From the NCBI GenBank assembly GCA_027604505.1, contig JADIIX010000274.1, forward strand, positions 1-16,897: 16,897 nucleotides of DNA. Direction: 5' to 3'. Of the stretch, positions 1 to 8,261 are shown piece after piece. The position numbers and the translations under genes are program-made. The first letter of the stretch is position 1. The number at the start of each line of letters is the position of its first letter. The stretch is from Gonapodya sp. JEL0774 (taxonomy: Eukaryota > Monoblepharomycota > Monoblepharidomycetes > Monoblepharidales > Gonapodyaceae). The notes beneath the pieces were generated by a model. That model made no database searches. It was not told where the DNA came from and saw nothing but the letters and a program-made list of their open reading frames with translations.

Positions 1-18
1 TTATATTGTAAAAAACCT

Positions 19-58
19 AAAAAAAAAAAAAACCCCACACTACGTGTTTTTTTTTTTT
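19..58. repeat. A-tract and T-tract flanking a short imperfect palindrome
   Basis: Fourteen A (19-32) and twelve T (47-58) flank CCCCACACTACGTG. ACAC (37-40) and GTGT (44-47) can pair around a TAC loop, and the A and T tracts could extend the stem imperfectly. The element lies in the presumed 3' flank of the VPS26 gene. It may be simple-sequence DNA, part of a 3' end signal, or a sequencing problem near a contig edge. No function is claimed. Confidence 0.6.
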
Positions 59-97
59 CCCCCCCCCCCCCCCCCCCCCCCCCCTCCCCCCCCCCCC
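59..97. repeat. 39-base poly(C) tract with a single T interruption
   Basis: Every base from 59 to 97 is C except a T at 85. The tract directly follows the T12 run and ends 14 bases before the VPS26 stop codon, which is on the minus strand. A VPS26 transcript reaching this far would therefore carry a G-rich tract just after its stop. Such long homopolymers are error-prone, so the exact length should not be trusted. Confidence 0.9.
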
Positions 98-111
98 ACG
101 TCATTAACCAA

Positions 112-1844
112 CTAGAATCTCATTGCCCCATTGAAAACTCCTGCATGTTGAGCGTAGCTGGGCTGGACGTCGTTGCTACCGTTACTTATGCCATTGGGCT
201 GGGGAGATGAAAGACAAAACCTTCAGCGTTAACGAATAAAACATTATGTCCCATCAGAAATAACACACGAACCTCGGGCAGGTCTTCTCCCATTTCTCCT
301 TTGACGCGGAATATCGTCACTTCCTAGAGTGTCGTGACCATCATCATCAGCTGTGTAGCAATTGCTCGATACCCGATGTGACTTCATACCTGTTGTTTGA
401 AGTACCTCCGATTTTCCTCATCAATGAGTACCAAATTCAGATAATACCTCGTGGAAAATCGTTTGTTAACGTCTCGGTAGGTTGGTGTGAGTTCAAAACC
501 AGAAAGAAACAGCCGGATCGGAATGGTTTCGCCGCGTGCTGGCGCACCGTCCATGATCTCAAACTTTGTGATAGTTTCAGATTCATTGTATTGATTCGGT
601 GCTTGAGTTTGGATGCGAGGGGATACGAAGGGGTTCACAACTGATTTGTTGAGCGAGATCCTTCCAAATAGAGGTGGGTCAGAAACTCACGAGCACCGGT
701 GGTTTCTCGGCGTATGATTGATAGTTCCATGTGCCGGACTTTAATACGGACAAGAAGAAAGTAAATTTTACCGACGATGACATCCTTGAGGTGGTATCTT
801 TGGTGTAGTGGGCGGGATCGGCGTGAAGGCTTGTGGAACGTCTGGGAGATCAAATTTACTCACTTATTTTTGTTGTACTCAAACTCAATGTGTAAGGCGT
901 CCTCAATTCCAACTTCCATTTTGATGCTCTGGTTGGCGTCTGTCGGCATTCGGTAACTATAAACCCAAACATCCTTCTCCTTCGAGATGTCGGACATCCG
1001 ACGTGTGATGGTGACTCGCACAAAGTATCTAGCGGTGAGAGCTTGAGTTTGGAACTTCTTTGGCGGCGGAAGCAGTGGAAGGCGATACCTGAGTTTCACA
1101 TTGATTCCAAAATAGCTTTCGTACTGCTTCTCAACATTTTTGAACTCGAACTCGTAGCTTGTCGTCGCACGAATTTCACCTGGCGCAGCGAGCTCTTGCC
1201 GAAGCGATGTAAACTCGGAGTGCTGACTCCGGTCAGAGAACAGCTCTGAAGGAAGCTCGTTCGTCAGGTTCAAGAGGTTCGGCTGAACATTCCAGCTCCC
1301 GCTCACCAATCATTCCCACAAATTCCACCTTGATTCCATTGTGCTCTATCCGTTTGTTGTCACGTACGTGAATTTTGACCTGAAGACGTCCGTTCAAAGG
1401 ATAGTAGAACGTCAGAATCTTGCTTCAACGAGCCAATGTTCGCAGTTCAGCACCCCTCCAGACCGTACGGCCAGAATCCATCAATAAATGATCAATTTCA
1501 AGGAAAACGCCAAGACGCAGCATCCCAACCCAAATTTGAGATCGCGTGACACCGCGATTGATGTGTGTTGGGAAAGTACTTGAACTTCGAAACTTTTCCT
1601 CCTCGAGAAACTCCACAAAGTACAATGAAATTCCCTGAAAATTGTCGCTCGTAGAGTTCACGTTCGCGAACCGCTAGCTGCCCCTCAAACCCACCTTCCC
1701 TGCAACCGATTCGCCGTCGAGATAGAGAGGGTACTTTGCCTTCCTGTCCTTATCCAGTTTCACCTCAATCAGTTTCCTTCTATCTTCACCATCTAGAGAG
1801 ATGTCAATGTCCGCAGTGGGACCGAGTCCAAACAGAAGCGACAT
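112..1844 (-). CDS. VPS26: VPS26, retromer cargo-recognition subunit (8 exons, 333 aa)
   Basis: VPS26 is an arrestin-fold protein that binds VPS35 and forms the cargo-recognition part of retromer, which recycles receptors from endosomes. Exons (minus): 1844-1695, 1379-1307, 1245-1089, 1028-864, 797-691, 601-390, 323-273, 198-112; their sum is 1002 nt, in frame. Family hallmarks read straight through the junctions: start MSLLFGLGPTADIDI, YLDGESVAGK (about 41-50), YEFEFKNVEK (about 105-114), DVWVYSYRMP (about 146-155), YHLKDVIVGKIYFLL (from 183), IRRETTG, EIMDGAPARGE and RYYLNLVLIDEENRRYFKQQ. The length matches the usual 300-360 aa. The ATG at 1844 is where known VPS26 proteins begin. Intron 1 is 315 bases; the other six are 60-89. 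The last intron has a weak GTTCGT donor, but CGTTAAC and CTCCCCAG support it; read through, the protein would end in a different short tail. INCENP lies upstream on the same strand with 270 bases between. Confidence 0.95.
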
Positions 1845-2114
1845 GCCGGCCACTCGTGTGCGTCCCACGAATCGTTATGGCGATGGGGAGGATATAGGCA
1901 CGAGAGAGAAATGGCGTGCAAATATTCTCAGCAGCAATCGGACAGCGCTGTGTCTAAGGCGCGATTCGGCGGTGACTTTTCCGAACTGAATTTTGTGCTG
2001 CTTGGACGGCACTCTCCATGATCCTCAACGCTGCCTGGAACTACATATGCGAATGAACACACACCCCCACAAAGTCTGATGATAAAGTTAGAGTACAGGT
2101 TGCACGTGATACGT
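1845..2114. other. Intergenic: INCENP 3' flank and VPS26 promoter
   Basis: 270 bases between the INCENP stop and the VPS26 start, both genes on the minus strand. The stretch must hold the INCENP 3' end and the VPS26 promoter. I see no convincing TATA box and no coding segment. Confidence 0.6.
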
Positions 2115-5100
2115 TCATTTTGAAAATCCCATCTGCTCGTTGTATGTCTCCATCTCCTCCTTCGTGAGCCGGTCTGTCCCCAGCCAATGAGCAGACGAAG
2201 ACCTGGCGCGGAATTTGTTCAATTTGCGAGGGTTTCGGAACACCTCTGCAGATCATCACGGTGTTCTGTAAGTGTCGAAAGTGCGTACCGATAGCGGATG
2301 CTGCTCACCGTCCAACTCAATCGTTGTTTTCATACGGCCAAAAATTTCATCCGGGTTCGTATTAGCGTGTTGCAAAAGTGCATGTTTCAGATTTGGTGAG
2401 TCGGCCCAGGATGGTCGAGGGGCCTCGTCGTTGCTGGATTGGCTTCCAATAGGTAAGCGGAAAATTTAGTCTCAAATTTGATGACAAGTACATTGCAGCC
2501 GACGGAGCTCACTCGTCGTCGATCTCTGGGATTTCCCCACCGTGGAGTTCAGTTAAACTCTGGGGGGCCGCTACTCCTTTGACTTTAGCGATTGATGCAT
2601 TGAGAGCGATAGACGACGATAAAATCGGGTTGGCTATTGGCTTCAGGATAACCTCGGTAGAAGATTGAATGGTTTGCTTCGCCGGTGGCTCGCCAGCGGG
2701 CTTTGAAGGTTGCTACAGATAACAGAGACAGTCAGCATGGGGCAACACTGAGTACACATGCTGTAGCTCTCACCACTTGACCGAGATTCGGCTTCTTGAG
2801 AAGATGAGCCTGATCTTGAACGTGCAGCCGGGGTGGGACGTTTTCGGAACCTTCATCCTCTCGTGGCCGTTTCAGCTATTTGAACGACGAGTTAAATTAT
2901 ATTCCAACGGATGCAAGGGGTGCAGCGAACTCACTCCAGGGTCAGGACGAATTGGAGCCGGCTTTGGAGGAAGAGCCTTTGATGCTTGAAGCTTCGCCTG
3001 TACTGAAGCAAATGTACTCGGGGGCTTCCAATGGATGCCACGTCATCGATCCATGACAAAATGAAGAAAAATCCAGCCGACGATACTCACCCCCAATTTC
3101 CCAGCTCCAGTTTTGATTCCAGCCATCGTGTAAGTAGAAGTACTGGCGGTTGTAGTCCCACCAGCGGCCAAACCCGCCTTCTTCGCTTTCACCACTTGCC
3201 GCATCTTTTCTCTCCTTTCCTGTTCCAGCTTATCTTTCTCTCGTGCCTCTGCAGCTTTTTTGAGGGCCGGGATGTCATCGATGGGGCGTTTTGGTTGTAC
3301 GGTAGGGGCAACGAGTGAACGACTTGAGGCGCGAGGTATGAAGGATGAGGTGTTGCTCGGACGTGGCTACGGATGTAATATAGAATTTCAGACGAGAGGA
3401 ATGAATTCAGGTCAATGTGGACTCACGTTTGCACCGGGATTCTTCGAAGCAGAACTCTCGGACATTGCAGGTGGCTGTCCCGGTACCCCCTCTTCCGGTT
3501 CCTCTATGACGGGCTTTAGTGTTACTGCATTTTGCGGTCCCGCAAGGTGCACGGACTTCCCCCGCGGAGTCTCCTGGTCAAGGTCGGACATGGCGATGGA
3601 TTCCTGGTCAAGTACTGGAGTAACTTCCGCCCCTAGCCACGAGAATCTTGTGGGGCTCTGAGGTTTCGCTATTTGGTGGGATGGTTGAACGTTGGCGTCT
3701 GGGTGTGATGACGCGAATGCGATCGAGGATAATTGAGCGGTAAAAGGAGCTGGTTGGGTGGAGCTGGCTCCCGCATGAAGCTCTGGACTGCTGAAGAGAG
3801 GAGGCGAAACATCTCCGAATGAAGGGGGGGAAAAGAGGTCATCGACACGGTTGGGATGGGTATTTTCGGCTTTCGAAGTTGGAGGTGCAGCAGACTGGAC
3901 TGCGACAGGCGGCTGGACAAGACAACTAGTGAGCAGATTTGCAGAGTAGCCACAGACACATCGCCGGACCGTACACATACCGATGACTTCGATGGCACTG
4001 GTGCGAGGAGGGCCTCCAACTTCTCTCGGCCGAGTTCTGAAGGACCTTGACGCAGTACCGTCGAATCCACACATTCCGGAACTTTGATCTTCACCTGTGA
4101 ATCAGCCGTGCTCACCACACCAGTCTCTTTCAGCCGAATCGTCTTAAATTGACGATCAGGAGCATCAAGCTTGGACCGGATCTTGGCGTATCGAGCGGCC
4201 CACCCATCGGGTTGCGATTGATCGCCAATCGTGGTAGCAGGTACAGTCGTCGGAGCAGATGACGGCCCGGAAGACGGTGGACCGTCGGGGGAAATGTTCC
4301 GAGGTTGAGAGTCCACCAAAGATTCATCGGCCAGACTTGAGGCCAAACTGGGTCGGACAAGGTCGGCCTTGTCGCCTGACGAGCCGGACTCTGCGCTTCT
4401 CACGGGCAGTCCGATCCGCGACGACCATCGAGAGAGTGTGTGTGTGCTGTCCTCCCGTTTCACGATCAGTTTGGGCAACTGCGGTATCCTCATGAAACTG
4501 TCCGGAAGAGGTAGGGGAGAGTCGGTACCGATTTCAAACTTAAACTGGTGCGCTGGAGGAGCGGTCCAGGTGCTGAAGGCGAGGAAAGGTGAGGGGGCGA
4601 CGCTGGCTGTCGGTGTCGGTGCTGGGGTTTCGAGGGGATTAGGGAGGAGTGCGGACTTCGCCTCCTTTGAAGTGGGAATTGCCGTTGCACGGCGATCATC
4701 AGAGTCCACTTCAAATCTGGGTCGTGCTGGTTCCAGGGGTTCTTCCAGAATGTTGGATGAGATCGGTTCTAGAGTGGGTACAGGGGGAACGGGCGGTAGC
4801 GCCTTCATCCGTGCTTTTCTCGCCTTCTTGGGTGGTGGCTCTGATATTACATCTTTGGCATCGTCGGTGGAGGGCGGAGGGGGTGCCACTATATGAATTT
4901 TTTCTTGGACGTCCGCTGTGTTTGATGAGTCATCGGCCGGAACAGGTTGGATAGGTTTGTTCCGAGTTCGGCGAGGTTTTGGGTTGTCAAGAACGTTAGC
5001 GTTGCTTGAAGATGTTGGGACTGCCGAAATCTCAGGAGCCGACGTTGGTAGTGGGACAAGCTTGTCCTCCGTGAGTTGTGCGGGTGCGGATTCGACAGGT

Positions 5101-5942
5101 GGTGCGGTATGCTTGGCGCGAGTACGCCGGGCTTTCTTAGTCGGTGGCTGAGGTGCTTCATCAGGCTCTTGGAGTGGGACTTGGGGTTGGTCAACTTCCA
5201 CCGTAACCGGCACCACTGTTGGACGCTGCGGCGGTTGTGAAACTATCTCCACAACAACGTCGGGTACGTCTTTTCGATGGCGGGCAACTGGTTTTCTAAC
5301 GACGGAGTTAGAGTCACTTTCGGTTATAATTGATGCAGCCGGGGAGAGGGTGATTGCCGTAGAGGAAGCGCCGCTGAGTCGTACACGCCGAGCTGGTTTC
5401 CGAGCTGGTTTCGTTGACGGAGCATGATTTTGGAGTTGAGTTGCCTTTGAGAGAGGATCCCCGTGCCGGAAGAATCCGACGATGCCGTATTCGCCAGAAT
5501 CAACGATTTGATCCGATTATGGGTTTTGTCATCCCTAAGGAAACTGACTCAGTCAAAAGAGAGCTTCCTCACCGTATCTGCCTCCGTCGCTACCAGCAGG
5601 TGTCTGGATGGTGCAGTCTTGGAGTGATTGAGAATTCGAGTTCTGACCCACATGATTCGAATTAAGCCACTCAGTCCTGACATGAGAGCTGAGAGCATGC
5701 AGTTCCACTCACCGTCGTTTTCCTAATTCCACGAGTTCATCTTTGAGATTTTCGAGCTCCGTTAGTTTCTGCGCCAGTCGCTGACTTCGGCGCACGCCCA
5801 GCGGGCCCGGCTCATTGTAAAGATTCTTGTCGAAATAATGGATATCGATCCTTTCCAGGTCAAGCGTGACCGTTCGCTTCGGCATCACCGTGTGTTTCAG
5901 TTGCCCCAAGAATCTGTGGTCCAAAAGTGCACGTGCCTTCAT
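2115..5942 (-). CDS. INCENP (Sli15/Pic1), chromosomal passenger complex scaffold (10 exons, 1057 aa)
   Basis: INCENP binds and activates Aurora B/Ipl1 through its C-terminal IN-box and carries the kinase to centromeres and spindle. Exons (minus): 5942-5713, 5642-5573, 5444-3981, 3912-3427, 3366-3091, 3024-2935, 2875-2774, 2712-2513, 2433-2309, 2245-2115; 3174 nt, in frame. The IN-box is clear: IPEIDD (967-972), PSWADSPNLKHALLQ (980-994), NPDEIFG (999-1005), ELDEVFRNP (1012-1020), then SSSAHW (1030-1035), which matches the Aurora-phosphorylated TSS region, ending at NEQMGFSK. A charged helix of about 33 residues (783-815) fits the family's single helix/coiled coil. Residues 101-750 are low-complexity, Pro/Ser/Ala-rich, with repeated basic motifs. 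The N-terminal 100 residues show no CEN-box I can recognise, so the start is the weakest part. The exon 9 acceptor could instead be at 2443, adding three residues. The gene is divergent from the DUF4188 gene. Confidence 0.9.
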
Positions 5943-6357
5943 TGTAATGGATTGCCCACCACCTGCACAACACACCGCAAGTCTCCCATCGAGCCTGATT
6001 GATTTTATGAATAAATACACTCTGGCCTCAAATTATCATTTGAAGGATCGAGGACACTCTCTATTTTACGCCTGGATACAGCAAACATCAAGAATCATAT
6101 CGCTGTGTACCATCAGGACTCGCGTTAATACTTAAAAAATTCCATTAATGAGTCCGAGAAATGTTCGGCTCCCTGGTTGCGATTTTACGGGCGCTCTTTC
6201 GGATCTCCGGCTGATCGTGGTTTGCCTGTCGGTTGAGGCAGCTTCACCCGCTGAGCGCGTCCCATATAAACGAGATCCAAATGAACAACACCATCATCAG
6301 TTCAAGACTCACTGTATTCTCAAACATCTTGCTTCATCATCTCTCTCTGCTCCCACA
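5943..6357. promoter_or_regulatory. Divergent promoter region between INCENP (-) and the DUF4188 gene (+)
   Basis: 415 bases between two outward-facing start codons. On the plus strand a TATA box lies at 6265-6270, followed by a presumed leader. On the minus strand, upstream of 5942, the sequence is AT-rich with several short out-of-frame ATGs. An upstream INCENP exon could be hidden here, but I found none that joins in frame. No transposon or RNA gene is visible. Confidence 0.6.
6265..6270 (+). promoter_or_regulatory. TATA box of the DUF4188 gene
   Basis: TATAAA (in CCCATATAAACG), 93 bases before the ATG at 6358. A start site about 30 bases downstream would give a leader of about 60 bases. 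This argues for the ATG at 6358 over the in-frame ATG at 6148, which lies upstream of the box. Confidence 0.55.
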
Positions 6358-7511
6358 ATGGAATCGACGGACGCTCTTCAAGTACGGCAGACGCCCTTCA
6401 CAGGGCTTCGAACGCGAATGCCCGACAGGACTCTCTTCCCCTTCAAGTACATGTTCGGTATCAGGCATTTCGTTGCCTTGGGGATGGTTGCATCAGCTTT
6501 CCTGCCTCCTTACTGGGCTCTCCTTCCGGCGGCTGCTCTGACGTTGCCATCCTTCCTGTCGTGGTGCGGACGATCGCTTGGACTTATCGAGGAGCCCACG
6601 CTAAAGGAGATTCGTCGTGGAAGGCACACGGCCAGAATCGAAGGAGACTTTGTTGTCTTCCAGATCGGAGCGAAATGTGAGTAGTCAAGGAATGCAATGC
6701 AGAGGTACGGCGTGATCTTGATTGTTCTGTGCTCTGCTTTCGACAGGGAACGGACCCAGTCCCTTAAATTCTACCTTCAAGACAATAGGTATGTTTCCCT
6801 GTCTCTTCTTTCTTGTGGAAGTCGTTCTGAGCAGTGGGTTCTCGTACGTACTCAGGGGACGCGTTTGTGGGGATGGTCAAAGAGCTCGAAGCCGCACCAG
6901 ATTCGTGGGGCTATCTGGGATCAGAAACGTGCCTAGGAACGGATATGAATGGACCTGTAAGTTTTTCGCAGTCTATAGCTCACCGAGCTCGCAACACACA
7001 TATTCTTATTACCTTCCTCTCATTGCAATTTAGTCGCTGGTGACAATCATGTACTGGCGTTCGTTTGAGCAGCTCACCAACTTTGCTCGAGGAACAAACT
7101 CGCTGCACTTTCCGGCGTGGAAATTTCTGATGGAGCAAGGGCGGAAGAATCCGTCTGTTGGGGTGAGTTGCTAATTGGATGCACAACTTGGACATTCAAC
7201 GTGGCGCCACCACTAAAGTAATTTTTCTTTTGGTCTTCAGTTCTGGCACGAGACATATATAGTAGCACACGCTCAGTACGAGAACGTATACATCAACATG
7301 GCTCCCATGGTGGGTTCAACGTTCATTGTCGTTGACCAGCTTCTCTCTGAACCTCATTTCACACAACTATTGTCTCGATCATCAGGGCTTGAGCAATTGT
7401 CTTCACACCACTACAGTTCCCGCCACCGGACACCTCGCGAGCGCGAAAGGGCGAGCGGGGATCACGAAGGGTGAAGATTACGTGGTCGAGAATGGGAAGC
7501 CAGACTACTGA
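6358..7511 (+). CDS. DUF4188 / af470-like putative monooxygenase (6 exons, 261 aa)
   Basis: Exons: 6358-6676, 6747-6788, 6856-6956, 7034-7162, 7241-7309, 7386-7511; 786 nt, in frame. Introns are 67-78 bases. The protein fits the fungal family first named DUF4188, now grouped with the af470-like ABM-fold monooxygenase of the fumagillin cluster. Evidence is FVVFQIG (99-105), then TIMYWRSFEQLTNFAR, LHFPAWKFL and FWHETYIVA with its conserved Trp-His, and a Tyr/Asn-rich end (YENVYINMAPM). Residues about 38-68 are strongly hydrophobic (ALGMVASAFLPPYWALLPAA) and may be a membrane hairpin or anchor. The substrate is unknown and no biosynthetic cluster surrounds it. An in-frame ATG at 6148 would add 70 residues, but they look non-coding and precede the TATA box. 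A degraded copy of the last exon lies about 370 bases downstream. Family assignment is from remembered patterns; catalysis is inferred. Confidence 0.82.
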
Positions 7512-7884
7512 GCGTTTGAAAGGGAAGGCGGGGTTTTTCACACTATTGCTATTGTAGTTGATGTACATACCACTTGATAGAAGACATTCTTTTGACGTTG
7601 TGAGAAAGTCGAGGGAGTGCCATTCGGGAAACAGCAATGTCTGAAGCAACTTGATCTGTTGGGCATAATCGAGAAACTCGGTGCTTAAAGCAACCAAGCT
7701 GAATACCTCCCAACCCGGGCTGGGAGTGGCTTTCAATGTGGCGGTGCGCGCTTCACTGCCAGGTGTCAGAAAGACATTTGATTGGGTTCGCGATCACAAC
7801 CACTTTCCAGAGTCTCAATAAAATAGGTACGTTTTACATATTTGCATACGTTATTATGTCTGTCTTTGATCCATTATCGATCAG
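7512..7884. other. Intergenic: 3' flank of the DUF4188 gene
   Basis: 373 bases before the duplicated exon. I looked for the other DUF4188 exons here, especially the one carrying FWHETY, and found none. The last part (about 7862-7884, ending CGATCAG) resembles the 3' end of the true gene's last intron (CGATCATCAG). This suggests the duplication included some intron sequence. Otherwise it appears non-coding. Confidence 0.5.
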
Positions 7885-7976
7885 GTGAAGCGTTCGGCGA
7901 GTGGCCACCTCGCGAGTGCGCGGGAATCACAAAAGGGGAGGACTACCTTGTGGAGATTGGCAAACCAGATTGCTGA
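7885..7976 (+). pseudogene. Decayed tandem copy of the DUF4188 gene's last exon
   Basis: Preceded by an acceptor-like CGATCAG, this stretch repeats the end of the true last exon. The true gene encodes GHLASAKGRAGITKGEDY...NGKPDY; the copy encodes GHLASA in one frame and GITKGEDYLVEIGKPDC-stop in another. A 10-base deletion after CACCTCGCGAGTGCG causes the shift. In the last 56 bases 42 match. Most changed codons are synonymous; Val to Leu, Asn to Ile and Tyr to Cys are the exceptions. About 24 bases are also missing near the exon start, which keeps frame. No other exon of the copy is visible. It reads as a partial tandem duplicate that evolved under protein-level constraint before breaking. 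An alternative last exon is possible but would give a frameshifted tail. Confidence 0.85.
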
Positions 7977-8261
7977 GTGACGCGACTCGGTGGTCTTGTG
8001 ATGGGGCATTATTTGTGACAGATGCTTTATGTTCATTTACATTGTTTTCGTTGGTGTGTTCATGCTTTATACACATGGAAACCCACTGCAGGATCGAGAA
8101 ATGACTGATATGATATCCGCTAATCAGTGAGAATGTAGTGACGTTAGCTGCTCGTCCTTCTTAAGTCGGCGAATGGTGGTTGGGCGTGGTCGGCAAGTAC
8201 AGGTGCATTCCAATAAAAGTTTTTCAAGTGGGTGTTCAGCACCACTGATCTTCAACATTCG
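7977..8261. other. Intergenic: promoter region of the glutamyl-tRNA synthetase gene
   Basis: 285 bases between the duplicated exon and the synthetase ATG. I see no clear TATA box, RNA gene or conserved coding segment. By position it must hold the synthetase promoter and leader. Confidence 0.5.

Noticed and set aside
59-97. Poly(C) tract as a telomere or centromere-like repeat
   Set aside because: It is a homopolymer, not a TTAGGG-type unit, and a housekeeping gene ends 14 bases away.
1425-1661. 78-codon minus-strand frame as an extra VPS26 exon
   Set aside because: The VPS26 sequence is continuous without it (ESVAGK joins VKIHVRDNKRIEH), and adding it would insert unrelated residues in a conserved strand.
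4369-4896. 175-codon plus-strand open frame opposite INCENP
   Set aside because: Low-complexity Gly/Ser/Arg translation arising from the reverse of Pro/Ser-rich INCENP codons.
6148-6357. N-terminal extension of the DUF4188 protein from the ATG at 6148
   Set aside because: The start precedes the TATA box at 6265, and the 70 added residues look like untranslated leader and promoter sequence.
7359-7736. 125-codon minus-strand open frame downstream of the DUF4188 gene
   Set aside because: It overlaps the real last exon, has no recognisable motif, and no splice or promoter context supports it.
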